Source: CAWAVN01 sp963844315 | GTDB taxonomy: Bacteria; Planctomycetota; Planctomycetia; Planctomycetales; Planctomycetaceae | Assembly (NCBI GenBank): GCA_963844315.1 | Contig: CAWJOC010000025.1 | Span: 1 to 64,000 of the forward strand | Reading direction: 5' to 3' | DNA length: 64,000 bases | Shown here: one piece after another, positions 31,920-40,861 of the stretch | How positions within the stretch are numbered: the stretch's first letter is position 1 | Layout of the letters: each line of letters opens with the position of its first letter | Translations under genes and position numbers: made by a program | Notes under the pieces: model-generated | Told to the model about the DNA's origin: nothing | Database searches by the model: none | Seen by the model: only the letters and a program-made list of their open reading frames with translations

Positions 31920-32234
31920 CTAAATCGTCACGTCGGAATCAAACACGCGGACTTGTTTCCAGTTGGGCTTGTTCTCTTCGATGAACTTTTTGTGATCGGC
32001 GGCGACCTGATAGGCATCCTGGGCGGCCCGGTCTTCAAACACGACGTGCAAAGCGACATGAAAGGCCCGGTCGTTGACTTCCCTGGCCAGATCGGGATTG
32101 AGCGTCCCCGCCGCGAAAAACACCACGCCGGGATGGTCCTTCAAATACCGATGGCACGCCGCCACCAATTGCTGTTGGGCCTGGGGCGAATCATCGTTGA
32201 GGGTGAAATACACATCGTGCGAAAGCAACGGCAC
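31920..32234 (-). CDS. Dabb-domain (stress-responsive alpha/beta barrel) protein
   Basis: A 104-residue single-domain protein, beginning PLLSHDVYFTLNDDSPQAQQ and containing HPGVVFFAAGTLNPDLAREV, DRAFHVALHVVFEDRAAQDA and YQVAADHKKFIEENKPNW. These are the standard Dabb blocks: an N-terminal strand with His, a central conserved D-x-x-x-D/H-hydrophobic strand, and the helix HxxF. Dabb proteins are dimeric ferredoxin-like folds that bind varied ligands. It sits tightly upstream of the PAP2 gene. Start at 32234 is the first in-frame ATG. Confidence 0.85.
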   Translation of the reverse strand: MPLLSHDVYFTLNDDSPQAQQQLVAACHRYLKDHPGVVFFAAGTLNPDLAREVNDRAFHVALHVVFEDRAAQDAYQVAADHKKFIEENKPNWKQVRVFDSDVTI

Positions 32235-32335
32235 TTGGGAGATCCTTTGAGAGAAGACTGGGATGCAAAATTCATCAGTGAGAGAATTTATTGTGCGCTC
32301 CCAAGCCCTTTCCGTGCAAGTTGTCCGGAGGCTTT

Positions 32336-33331
32336 TTAGAACGTGCGGTCGGCGACGAAATCGGTGATGGCTTCCAGGATCCGTTTGGCCTGGGATGCGG
32401 GCAAGATCGCGAGTTGGGCGCGGGCGGCGGCGGCGTATTCCGCGGTGCGCTGGCGGGTGTATTCCATTGCGTCGCTTTGCTCCAGGTAAGGCAGGAGTGC
32501 GCTGGCGGTGTGCTCATCGGGCCGGGAGAGCAGATCCCGGATCGCCGCCGCGTCGGTTTCATTGGCGGTGGCCAATAAGCGAATGAGCGGCAATGTCAGC
32601 TTCTGCTTTTGCAGATCCGTGCCCAGCGATTTGCCCGTGATGGCTTCCGAGCCAAAAAGATCCAAAAGATCGTCCGCGATTTGAAACGCCAGGCCCAGCG
32701 AGCGCCCGTATTCTTCCAGGGCGGCGATGGTTTCGGGATTGGCCTCGGCGTAAATCGCCCCTAGCTCGCAGCAGAGGGCGCAAAGTTCGGCGGTCTTGCC
32801 ATCGATGATTTCCAGGTAGCGGGCTTCATCCAGGTTGACGTTGCCGCGCTCGGAGATTTGCGAGAGTTCGCCTTCGCAAACAATGTTCGTCGCCCGGCCA
32901 ATCATGCGGCAGGCCCGGGTGCTTTCCAGGCTCGCGGCGAGATGAAAAGCATGCGTGAACAGGAAATCCCCGTAGAGCACGCTGGTTTCGTTGTTCCAGC
33001 GGGCATTGACGGTGGCGACGTGGCGGCGGGTTTCGGCTTCATCAAGCACATCATCGTGCACCAAGGTCGCGGTGTGGATCATCTCCACGACGGCGGACAG
33101 CACGCGATGGTTTTGGTTCACGCCGCCCGTCGCTTGGGCGGAAAGGAGCAGCAGAATGGGCCTGAGCCGTTTGCCGCGAAACTTGGAGACGTGCGCGAAA
33201 ATGTCCCGCACGCAGGGCTTTTGACTTTTGAGCTCTTCCTGGAAGATCGCTTCGACTTGGATTAGATCCTCTCCAATCATTTCCTCGACCTGGCCCAGAA
33301 GCCCGCGTTCTCCCATCACGTCTTTATTCAT
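32336..33331 (-). CDS. Trans-polyprenyl diphosphate synthase
   Basis: A 331-residue isoprenyl synthase of the long-chain type that elongates allylic diphosphates for quinone or carrier-lipid side chains. Chain-binding motifs are FRGKRLRPILLLLSAQATGG, the first Asp-rich motif VHDDVLDEAETRR (Asp93, 94 and 97) and the second LAFQIADDLLDLFG (Asp220, 221 and 224), followed by GKSLGTDLQKQKLTLPLIRL. The first motif has the two-residue spacing typical of bacterial octaprenyl/heptaprenyl enzymes. Start could be 33331 or the ATG five codons later. Frame intact. It lies 44 nt after moaC on the same strand. Chain length cannot be read reliably. Confidence 0.93.
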   Translation of the reverse strand: MNKDVMGERGLLGQVEEMIGEDLIQVEAIFQEELKSQKPCVRDIFAHVSKFRGKRLRPILLLLSAQATGGVNQNHRVLSAVVEMIHTATLVHDDVLDEAETRRHVATVNARWNNETSVLYGDFLFTHAFHLAASLESTRACRMIGRATNIVCEGELSQISERGNVNLDEARYLEIIDGKTAELCALCCELGAIYAEANPETIAALEEYGRSLGLAFQIADDLLDLFGSEAITGKSLGTDLQKQKLTLPLIRLLATANETDAAAIRDLLSRPDEHTASALLPYLEQSDAMEYTRQRTAEYAAAARAQLAILPASQAKRILEAITDFVADRTF

Positions 33332-33375
33332 GATCTCACGGCCTTTATCTCGATAGGGCGGATGGTCCCAACAGC

Positions 33376-33864
33376 TCAGCCGTTGGGCAGGTCCTCCCGC
33401 CGGAAGGTTCCACTCTTTCCCCCGCGTTTTTCCACCAGTTGAATGGGGCCGATGGCCATGCCCCGGTCAATGGCTTTGCACATGTCATAAATCGTCAGGG
33501 CGGAAACGCTCGCGGCGGTGAGCGCTTCCATCTCCACGCCGGTCTTGGCGTTTATCTTCGTGGTGGCCACGATGCGAATCTTTCCGCCGTCGGTGATTTC
33601 AAAATCAATCGTCGCGCTGTCCAAGCCCAACGGGTGGCACAAGGGAATCAGGTCGGAGGTCTTTTTCGCCGCCATGATGCCCGCCAGCCTGGCGACTTCG
33701 AACACGTCGCCCTTTGAAAGTTCCTTGTTCTGAATTTGCCGGAGCGTTTCGGGTTTCAGGCTGATGAACGCCTCGGCAATGGCAATCCGCTCAGTGACCT
33801 GTTTGCCGCCGACATCGACCATGCGGCTGGCCCCCTGGTCATCAAAATGCGAAAGGCCGGACAT
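33376..33864 (-). CDS. moaC: Cyclic pyranopterin monophosphate synthase MoaC
   Basis: A 162-residue molybdenum cofactor enzyme that turns the 3',8-cyclo-GTP product of MoaA into cyclic pyranopterin monophosphate. Signature blocks: LSHFDDQGASRMVDVGGKQV, IPLCHPLGLDSATIDFEI with the His/Lys active-site region, NAKTGVEMEALTAASVSALT, IYDMCKAIDRGMAIG, and the closing KRGGKSGTFRRED. Length matches the family (about 160). No other moa gene is in the window, so it is an isolated moaC. It is first in a run of minus-strand genes with polyprenyl synthase. No molybdenum riboswitch was recognised upstream. Confidence 0.95.
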   Translation of the reverse strand: MSGLSHFDDQGASRMVDVGGKQVTERIAIAEAFISLKPETLRQIQNKELSKGDVFEVARLAGIMAAKKTSDLIPLCHPLGLDSATIDFEITDGGKIRIVATTKINAKTGVEMEALTAASVSALTIYDMCKAIDRGMAIGPIQLVEKRGGKSGTFRREDLPNG

Positions 33865-34007
33865 GAAAGAAACCGCAACACGGGGAAGGTTTTAACTGAC
33901 AATTTCATAAACCAATGCACTATAGTCCCGCCGGAAGAGCGCGACAACCCCCGCGAAGCTTGGGGCGGAAACCTGATGAGGGACGATGCTCAAAACGGCA
34001 GGTTTGC

Positions 34008-35693
34008 TCATTCAGCCAATTGACTGAAATCAAAAAACGCCGCGAGCCTGACGCCTTGCCGGGTGATCGTGAATTGGGGATCAACCAGAGTGATGGCGTC
34101 CATGATTTCCGGGGCGAGGTCCGATTTGCGTTCAAATAGGACCAAGTACGCGACTTCCCCGGTGCGTTCGGGAATGCAGGGCGCGAGCGTGATGGGCTTC
34201 TCTTTCAATTGCGGAAGCTGGTTTTCGAGAAACGCCAGTTGCAACGGGTGCAGTACCGGCGTGACATGCACCGTGCTGCCCTTGGGAACCGCGCGGGCGA
34301 TGTCATTCCAAAAAGATCGCGTGAGGGAATCGCCCCAATAATTGGTTTCCATGCCCAATCGCTCCGCGCCCGGCATGCCGCCGATGAGCAGATTGTAATA
34401 ACTCAAATAACACGGGCTGGTTGTCCAAAGCCCCAGACTTTGTAAGAGGAGAAACCCCGTCAGGGCGACTCTGGCAAGAGTCCCATTCCAGTGCAAATGG
34501 AGCCATCGCCAAGCGATCATTGCCCCCCGGCCAATCGCGACCGCCAATAGCGGATAGGACACCAAAAACAGCCGCTCGCCATCGTAGACCGCGACGCCCG
34601 GAACGGCGAAAAGCAGCAAGGGAAACAGCGTCGCGGCGAGGACCAATTGCAGCTTGCCGTCACCCTCCGGCTTTTGGCTTTGGGCATCGCGTCCGAAGAT
34701 TCCCGCGAACCCCAATAGCAATAAGCCCGCCGGAATGGTCGAGAGAAACATCACAAACGGATAATGCCAGGGCACGCTCTTATCGGCGAAACGTTCCCCG
34801 AAATACCAGACGTAAAGCGTGGCCCGGTCCGTCGTGCTGCGGAAGTAGTCCAAGGCGTGGTTCAAGGGATCAAACCACAGCCAAGGCCAACCGGCAAAAA
34901 AGACTAAAAGTCCCACCACGCCCCAAACAAGCAATGGAAAAATCGCCCGCAGCCGCCAATGCCATAAGGCCCAAAGCACAACCGGAGGCCCAATCAAGAC
35001 GGCTTGGATTTTCGTGAGCAGTGCCAGCCCCCAAATGAGGCCCGCAAACACGGCCCAATAAAAGCGTGGCGGAGGAGTTTTCGCGCCTTGCGAAGATTTC
35101 CACCAGGCCGCCACAGAGAAAATCGCGCCGGCATAGGTGAGGTTCATCATCGTTTCCAAGGCGGCCAGATGCGCATGCCCAAACACGCGGGGCATGCATA
35201 GCAAACAGAAGGCGGCGACAACACCGGCCAGCGTTCCATACCAGCGGGCCGTCAAGTAACCGACCAGAAACAGCAGAAGGCCAAACGCCGCCGCCGATCC
35301 CAAACGAGCGTAAGCCACCGTGACTTTGGGAATCTCCCCCGGTTTTGCGAACGCCTCCGAACCGGCCGCGTGCCAAAGCCCCAACCAAATCCGGGCTAAA
35401 GGCGGATGGTCGGCCAGATGGTAGCCCAAGGGAGCCTTCGCCCCCAGTTGCTCCTTTTGGCCAAAGACTTCTTTCCAAGTCATCGTGCCTTGAATCCAGG
35501 CTTTCAAACCCGCCGCCAGCCTGACGCCTTCTTCCGCATTGAAGCCCTCATCGAGCGTCAAGCCCGGCCCTTCCGGCCAAGCGGGAAGATCGCCGCCCGG
35601 ATCGATTTGCACGGCCACCGCGCAAAACCCGGCCCATCCCATCAAGAGAAACAACGCCGGGGTGAGCAGATTTCGAGAGGAGAAGCGTTTCAC
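34008..35693 (-). CDS. GT39-like (ArnT/PMT type) membrane glycosyltransferase
   Basis: A 561-residue protein with around 10-12 membrane helices (for example AYARLGSAAAFGLLLFLVG, WAVFAGLIWGLALLTKIQ, AIFPLLVWGVVGLLVFFAG). The first periplasmic loop carries LDEGFNAEEGVRLAAGLK and later LADHPPLARIWLG, which are the acidic and HPPL-type motifs of GT-C enzymes that use polyprenyl-phosphate sugars. The C-terminal soluble part (YWGDSLTRSFWNDIARAVPK) is typical. The proximity of polyprenyl synthase and PAP2 fits a lipid-linked sugar pathway, by inference. Frame intact; MKRFSSRNLLTPALFLL is a natural start. Acceptor unknown. Confidence 0.85.
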   Translation of the reverse strand: MKRFSSRNLLTPALFLLMGWAGFCAVAVQIDPGGDLPAWPEGPGLTLDEGFNAEEGVRLAAGLKAWIQGTMTWKEVFGQKEQLGAKAPLGYHLADHPPLARIWLGLWHAAGSEAFAKPGEIPKVTVAYARLGSAAAFGLLLFLVGYLTARWYGTLAGVVAAFCLLCMPRVFGHAHLAALETMMNLTYAGAIFSVAAWWKSSQGAKTPPPRFYWAVFAGLIWGLALLTKIQAVLIGPPVVLWALWHWRLRAIFPLLVWGVVGLLVFFAGWPWLWFDPLNHALDYFRSTTDRATLYVWYFGERFADKSVPWHYPFVMFLSTIPAGLLLLGFAGIFGRDAQSQKPEGDGKLQLVLAATLFPLLLFAVPGVAVYDGERLFLVSYPLLAVAIGRGAMIAWRWLHLHWNGTLARVALTGFLLLQSLGLWTTSPCYLSYYNLLIGGMPGAERLGMETNYWGDSLTRSFWNDIARAVPKGSTVHVTPVLHPLQLAFLENQLPQLKEKPITLAPCIPERTGEVAYLVLFERKSDLAPEIMDAITLVDPQFTITRQGVRLAAFFDFSQLAE

Positions 35694-35715
35694 GAGGCAC
35701 TCGACTAACGCCGGA

Positions 35716-36879
35716 TCAGCGGCCCAGTTTGCCGAGCTTCAGCGTGGAGATCCAAATAAACGGCTGGCCCAGTTCATCAATCTTCAAATCGTACTCGAGC
35801 AGATTGGGATTGGTGATGCCGCGCAAGAGCAGGCTGTACGAGGTTTGCCGGGGCCGGTAATTGACCATCATCTTCGACATGTCGAGGTTATGGGCTTCGA
35901 TGCGGTAATGGTCGTAGCGAACGGGGAGCTTCGATTTGACGGAGACCGCATTCAGCACATCCGTAAGCGCCACGTTCTCCAAATCAATCGGGACCAGCGT
36001 GAACAAGGCCGGTGCCGTTTTCTGGCGGGAATCTTTGAGCTGCCAACCCACGGGCCAGACTTGGGTGGTCTTTTGAAGCGGCTCGATGGCGATCTCAATC
36101 TGACCGGCGGGCGTTCTGACGGGCTTAAATCCCAAGCCGTAGTCGTTGAGCAGCATCGCCAGCGCCGTCCCGCGCGAGAAGCTATCGAGTGATTGCCGAA
36201 ACACCGGCTCGTTCGGAAATTCCGATTCCAGCCATTCGTTGGCTTCCCGGCTCATGCGGACGGGATATTCCTCCGGGATGGCCAAATCCTGCATCGCCTC
36301 GGTCAGCGTCTGATCCTTAGCGGGCTTTTCGACTTTCTCGGAAAAGGATTTGTAAAACTCGGAAAACTGCTCGGCATTCAGGCCCCAGAGTGGCTGACCG
36401 GCGGGGTTTCCCTGATGGCCGAAGGTTTTCAGGTCTTCGAGGTACTTCGCCAGGTTCGCGGACTGCTCGCGGGTGAAAATCCGGTCCGCAAAGAGAATCC
36501 GGCCTTGCCGGTCGAGTTCGCCGATGACCGTGACCCTGCGGAACGCTCCGACCTTATCTTCCTTGATTTCGGGCTTGTCGTTGATGTTGCCCGTGCGGAT
36601 TTGCACATCCACGCCCATTTTTTCGAAGATGGGCCGCCACATTTGGGCCTGATACCCCACGCCTTCCTTGCCCGCGACCAGTTCCACGCTGATGAGCGTC
36701 TTGGAATCCGAAGTTTCCGATTTTGCGGGGATCGGCTTCGGCTTTTTGGGCTGATTGGGTCCAGGCAGCACCTGATACCGTTGGGCGAATGCGTCAGACG
36801 CTCCAAAGACAACACACAATCCCAATGCACAAAGCCGAAGAAATCGCGGGTTTTCCAGGTTTCGAGAGAACTGTCGCAT
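35716..36879 (-). CDS. Secreted protein with STN-like C-terminal domain
   Basis: A 387-residue protein; the ATG at 36879 gives a signal peptide (NPRFLRLCALGLCVVFGASD, cleavage after FAQ), whereas the longer open frame upstream does not. The mature part has a Pro/Lys linker, then SVELVAGKEGVGYQAQMWRP, EFYKSFSEKVEKPAKDQTL and RGTALAMLLNDYGLGFKPVR. The last third, VPIDLENVALTDVLNAVSVK followed by LPVRYDHYRIEAHNLDMSK and SYSLLLRGITNPNLL, resembles the secretin/TonB short N-terminal domain common in planctomycete secretory proteins. No secretin gene is adjacent. The stop is 22 nt before the transferase start, so they are likely cotranscribed. Confidence 0.6.
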   Translation of the reverse strand: MRQFSRNLENPRFLRLCALGLCVVFGASDAFAQRYQVLPGPNQPKKPKPIPAKSETSDSKTLISVELVAGKEGVGYQAQMWRPIFEKMGVDVQIRTGNINDKPEIKEDKVGAFRRVTVIGELDRQGRILFADRIFTREQSANLAKYLEDLKTFGHQGNPAGQPLWGLNAEQFSEFYKSFSEKVEKPAKDQTLTEAMQDLAIPEEYPVRMSREANEWLESEFPNEPVFRQSLDSFSRGTALAMLLNDYGLGFKPVRTPAGQIEIAIEPLQKTTQVWPVGWQLKDSRQKTAPALFTLVPIDLENVALTDVLNAVSVKSKLPVRYDHYRIEAHNLDMSKMMVNYRPRQTSYSLLLRGITNPNLLEYDLKIDELGQPFIWISTLKLGKLGR

Positions 36880-37030
36880 ATTGCCACCGCAAAGAGTTTG
36901 GGGGAATGGCCCGCCTGTTTTCATTCTATGCCCCCTGTCCCTCCGAAGAAAGCCGGTTAAAAGGCTTTGATCGCGAACGGCTTTTCTGAGGAGTACCACA
37001 ACGGTTACGACGGTTAAAGGGAATGATTCA

Positions 37031-37090
37031 AAACCCGAAACGTAAGTCTTGAAATTGTGCCTTTTGGCCAGATTTGCCCCAAGGGGTGAA
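37031..37090. repeat. Half copy of nested repeat C
   Basis: This 60-nt segment (ACCCGAAACGTAAG..GATTTGCCCCAAGGGG) matches the left part of the larger repeat at 37905-38270 with several differences. It lies between the STN-like gene start and the zinc-ribbon gene stop. No gene is seen in 36880-37129 besides this. Confidence 0.75.
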
Positions 37091-37129
37091 AATCCCTCGA
37101 CTCACACCAACTGCCACTTTGGGCATTTC

Positions 37130-37759
37130 CTAACTCTTCCCCACCGTTGCCCAATCGGATGTGGCGAGGAGCGTCGAAAGCTTCTCGCGAAACACCCCAG
37201 GGGAATCCGCCGGAGAGAAGGTGAGGCGGCTGCCGATGCTGCGATCAATCATCCACCGCGAGCGTTTGGGGGTCATGCTGCGAATCTGATTTTTCGGCAA
37301 AAAGAACGACCCCGGATGCGCCATCAAGAGTTCCGGCAACATCGCGCTGTCTTCTGGCGAAAGATACCGGGGACGCAAAACTCTGACGGCGGTCTCTTGA
37401 GGAACGTCGGTGCGGACGAAGGGCAACAGGAACACCAGCGGCGACCAGAGGAGCGATCCCAAACTCCACATCAACGATGCGCCGAATAGCGGCGCGGCTC
37501 CCATGGCGGGCGCATCATCTGGTTCATGCGGCACGAAAAACAAACCCCGCGTCGTGGCGTAAAGCGTGCCCCACTCCGGCAGCAACCGGCGGGAAACCCG
37601 GACCTCGCCCAACCGCCCGACAATCTCGCCCATCACCAGCAAAAGCTGTCCCGCCGGAGGATCCGCCGCCGAGAGATCCATCACCAACAGGCACTCCGGG
37701 CAACGGCCATCGTCCGGTTCCACCCAGGTATAGCAGTCGTGACACAACAGAAACGACAT
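37130..37759 (-). CDS. Zinc-ribbon membrane-associated protein, unknown function
   Basis: A 209-residue protein. The N-terminus is a zinc ribbon: Cys6 and Cys9 in LLCHDCYTW and Cys20 and Cys23 in GRCPECLLV. It is followed by a PH-like/GRAM-like strand region (VRVSRRLLPEWGTLYATTRG, LFFVPHE) and one hydrophobic stretch (SLLWSPLVFLLPFV) that may be a membrane segment. The closing part SRLTFSPADSPGVFREKLS is soluble. The GRAM-like reading is tentative. Frame intact. It is the first gene of the minus-strand run. Confidence 0.6.
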   Translation of the reverse strand: MSFLLCHDCYTWVEPDDGRCPECLLVMDLSAADPPAGQLLLVMGEIVGRLGEVRVSRRLLPEWGTLYATTRGLFFVPHEPDDAPAMGAAPLFGASLMWSLGSLLWSPLVFLLPFVRTDVPQETAVRVLRPRYLSPEDSAMLPELLMAHPGSFFLPKNQIRSMTPKRSRWMIDRSIGSRLTFSPADSPGVFREKLSTLLATSDWATVGKS

Positions 37760-37904
37760 GGCCTACGGCTCGCGGCGTGCGGATGGCGGGAAGGACCTTA
37801 AGACCTTAAACTGAAACGTGCAATCGGCCCTCTCTTCCACTGTAGCCCGTGAAACCATAGGAAACAATGACCGGAGGGTTGTGGTCCCGTTTGAGGGTTT
37901 TATC

Positions 37905-38270
37905 GTAACCCGAAACGTAAGTTTTGAAGTTGTAGTATTTCCTAGATTTGCCCCGAAGGGGCCAAACAAAACAGCCCAGGGCAGAACGAAGTGGCGCTTC
38001 GCCACGAGTGCCGCCCTGGGAAAGGTAAGCCCCCCGAAATCATAAAGCCCTGAAAGGGCGGAACAACATCATTGAGTTTTGTGCCGCCCTTTCAGGGCTT
38101 AGTGAATTTATTGAAACCTGAACCCAGGGCGTCGCTTGCGGCTAAAGCCGCGGCGATTTGCCCTGGGCTGATATGTGGCTGCCCCTTCGGGGCGTATATC
38201 CCAATCAGTACAACTTCAAAAAGCGTAAGTGAGGGGCTAATAGGATTCCCTCGCTTACGCTTCGGGTTAC
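37905..38270. repeat. Large nested inverted repeat C
   Basis: Outer arms begin GTAACCCGAA (37905) and end TTCGGGTTAC (38270). Inside are matched blocks in mirror order: GAAGTTGTA../..TACAACTTC, GCCCCGAAGGGGC-type, CAGCCCAGGGCA../..TGCCCTGGGCTG, and AGCCCTGAAAGGGCGG../..CCGCCCTTTCAGGGCTT. The 366-nt region therefore folds as several stacked hairpins. Open frames inside it are repeat artefacts. The modules look like fused members of dispersed planctomycete repeats. Confidence 0.85.
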
Positions 38271-38311
38271 AAAGACGATCCCTCCTCACCCGTCTTGAGC
38301 AGAGAACTCCT

Positions 38312-38488
38312 ATGACGCTCAACAAAAAGCAGAAAAAGCAAATCGAGGCCGCCCGCAAGAAACAGAACCATCTCAGGCAGCAACTCGCGGGAGCCAAAAA
38401 GCAAATGGACGACCCCGCCGAGGTCGAGCGCCTGCAAAAAGAGCTGGCCAAGATCGACGCCGAGATTGAGCGCATCCAGAAGGAATAA
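38312..38488 (+). CDS. Small coiled-coil protein of 58 residues
   Basis: ATG at 38312. The product is almost entirely charged heptad-like helix: KKQKKQIEAARKKQNHLRQQ, then DDPAEVERLQKELAKIDAEI. Such short Lys/Glu-rich helical proteins occur in planctomycetes, with no known role. It follows the large repeat C directly. Composition alone makes the coding call plausible but not certain; no terminator was seen after it. Confidence 0.55.
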   Translation: MTLNKKQKKQIEAARKKQNHLRQQLAGAKKQMDDPAEVERLQKELAKIDAEIERIQKE

Positions 38489-38606
38489 CTCCGCATGAAG
38501 TGAGGATGGAAGATAGAGGGTGGAGGATCGTTAAGCCATCCTCCATCATCTATTCGTACCTCGTCCTGGCCAGAGTTTGAAACAAAGAAAACGGAGCAAA
38601 TCGCAC

Positions 38607-40002
38607 ATGACAGGGCGGTTTCTGGGAATCACGGTTTTGGCGGATTACGTCTTGAGCGAAGGCATCGAGGCCGTGCTTACGAATCTGAAGCGGGTCAGAG
38701 CCGCGGCGGTGGCGACCAATCCCACGGTGACCGCTCCCGCCGAGGAAAACTCAGGCAGCTTTCAACCGCCCACCGACGCCGGCAGCAGTCCGCGCGTGTT
38801 CGACCGCCCGCTGTTCGGGAAGACCGCCCTTTGGATCCGGGGCGGTCCCAGCTATGGGCCGGACCCTAAGTTCTATGAAGATTCGCCTTATGCTCCGCGA
38901 AAAGCCAACGACCTGACCCAAACCCTGGGGCCAATCATCGGCGAGTTTATCGAGGCGTGCGGGAAAGCGGGGATCAAAGTCTATTTTCAGATCGGGGCGG
39001 CCCAGCCTTCGGGACTGCGCGACGAGGACCGCCCGCAATTGCCGAATGGTGAATTGCCTCAAAATCGCGTGGCCGACGTGGCGAACCTCGCGAGCCAAGC
39101 CATGCGGGCGTATAACCGGGCTTATGTGCGGGATTTGGTCGCTGCATATCCGGGCATCGCCGGCTTTCGTCCCGATTGGCCGGAGCTTCCTTGTTACACC
39201 TTGGGCGAATGCTTTCAAGGCTTTGGCCCGCAGACGGAAGAGTGGGCGAACGAACGTGGATTCGATTATCAAAAAATCCGCCAAGCCATCGGGCAATTGT
39301 GGGACGTGATTCATCAGGGTCAGGTGACAAACGATTGGCTCGAAGCGCACATTGGCTGGTCCATTCTCATTAAACGGCCGGGCCGAAATATGGTTGGATT
39401 GGCTCAGACTCAAACGGGATCTTTCTTTGGATTTGTTAAAGCATTGGCGGGAGATTCTCACTGAAGCCGGCGGACCGGATTTGGAACTCTCCGCGAATGC
39501 CTTCATGCCGAACTACACCGATCTGACCGGATTTGATTTCGCGGAAGCCTCCCAGATTTGCCAGGCGGTTTCGCCGAAGCTCTACACCATGCACTGGTCG
39601 CAGATGGTGGAGTTTTGGGGCCGGGAGATTTTGGCAGCGAATCCCCATTTGGATGAGAGGCTTCTGGTTGATGCCCTCTGCAAGCTGATGGGCATTCACA
39701 CGTCCAAAGAAGCCAACCGGCGGAAGTTTCAACTGGCCGATTACGGCTACCCCGAACCAGACCAGCCGCATCCTATTTCCAGCGAAGTGCAGTCGCAAAA
39801 AATCGCCGAGGTCTGCCATCGGGTCAATGGCCAGGCTTTGGTCACGCCGTTGGTGCATGGCTACGGCCCGCCGGACGATTTTGCGCGCCGCTTGAAGCTC
39901 GTCGCGGACAGCCCGGCGGATGGAGTTTGGATCAATCGGTATGGTTATTTGAGCGATGAGAAGCTCGACATCATCGCCAACATTTGGAAGGAGCAATCGT
40001 GA
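38607..40002 (+). CDS. TIM-barrel-like (glycosidase-like) protein, one frameshift
   Basis: About 465 residues. The ATG at 38607 begins TGRFLGITVLADYVLSEGIE, with no clear signal peptide. Barrel-like strands and loops follow: DRPLFGKTALWIRGGPSYGP, LGPIIGEFIEACGKAGIKVY, FQIGAAQPSGLRDEDRPQL, YPGIAGFRPDWPELPCYTLG. Near 39380 the frame changes to EIWLDWLRLKRDLSLDLL, then LELSANAFMPNYTDLTGFDF and PLVHGYGPPDDFARRLKLV. Regular alternation of strand ends and acidic residues suggests a hydrolase barrel, but I cannot name a family. The stop overlaps the GTG start of the next gene (GTGA), implying coupling to the phospholipase-D-like protein. Confidence 0.6.
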
Positions 40003-40679
40003 CGTCCGACGAACTCGAAGCCATCCTGAATCAAACCTTGGAAGACCGAAAGCTTTCCCGCGGCGAAAAGCGGGCCTTGAAAGAAGTGCTGGGCGATGCC
40101 ATTTCCGGCGAGAAGGAAATGGCTATCGCCGCAGCGCCGCGTTTGCGGTCGCCCGCCTGAGTTTGAGCGATGCCCCGACTCGCGCGGTCTTGGATTGGCT
40201 GGAAGAAGTCGTCAAGCTGATGCAAACCCCTTCCAAAGACCAGCCCGCCCGTGCGGAATGCCATTTCACGCCGGGCGACGATTGCCCCACGCGGATTGGC
40301 GGATTGTTTTCCGCCGCGAAAGTCCGCCGACGTGTGCGTGTTTACCATCACCGACGACCGCATCTCCAACGCGATCATCGAAGCCCATCGGCGCGGCATC
40401 GAAATCCGCATCCTCACCGACAACGAAAAAGCCTTCGACGCCGGTTCCGACATCACCCGTTTGGAACGAGCGGGCCTCCAAGTCCGCGTGGACCGGACGC
40501 CCTACCACATGCACCACAAGTTCGCGATCATTGATAATGAACTGCTCTTAAACGGCAGCTACAACTGGACGCGAGGCGCTGCGGAAAATAACGAAGAGAA
40601 CTTCATCATCACCGACGACAAACGCCTCCTGGGTCCCTTCCGCGAACTCTTCGAACGCCTCTGGAAGCAGTTCGGGTAA
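39999..40679 (+). CDS. Phospholipase D-like protein, PLD6/Zucchini type (two frameshifts)
   Basis: GTG at 39999 overlaps the upstream stop. The N-terminal helical region (SDELEAILNQTLEDRKLSRG) is followed, across breaks near 40135 and 40325, by ECHFTPGDDCPTRIGGLFSA, ADVCVFTITDDRISNAIIEA, RGIEIRILTDNEKAFD and the single HKD motif in PYHMHHKFAIIDNELLLNGS with YNWTRGAAENNEEN. One HKD per chain and the PGDDC/CVFTITDDRI blocks are as in PLD6/Zucchini-type and related bacterial nucleases, which act as dimers. Nuclease or phosphodiesterase activity is likely; the target is unknown. Confidence 0.82.
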
Positions 40680-40690
40680 GTTTTGTTTCT

Positions 40691-40758
40691 AGGTGGCACA
40701 GACATTCCTGTCTGTGCTGAAGTCATGAATCCGCACAGACAGGAATGTCTGTGCCACC
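40691..40758. repeat. Nested palindromic repeat, family A, copy 2
   Basis: Arms 40691-40716 and 40734-40758 match copy 1 base for base across the shared part, with a different 17-nt loop. It follows the phospholipase-D-like stop by 11 nt. Confidence 0.9.
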
Positions 40759-40861
40759 CGACCGCCTTTTCCTGGTGCTCGATTCCCGATTTGGTTAACA
40801 TCAACCCCGGTTGATTTGTTCGGATCGCGCTTTGGCGCACGAAACATGCGGGAACAACAAC

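Noticed and set aside
33865..34007. Molybdenum cofactor riboswitch upstream of moaC
   Set aside because: I could not match the conserved core; only ordinary short GC stretches are visible.
37905..38270. Small open frames within repeat C
   Set aside because: They come from the repeat sequence and have no ribosome site.
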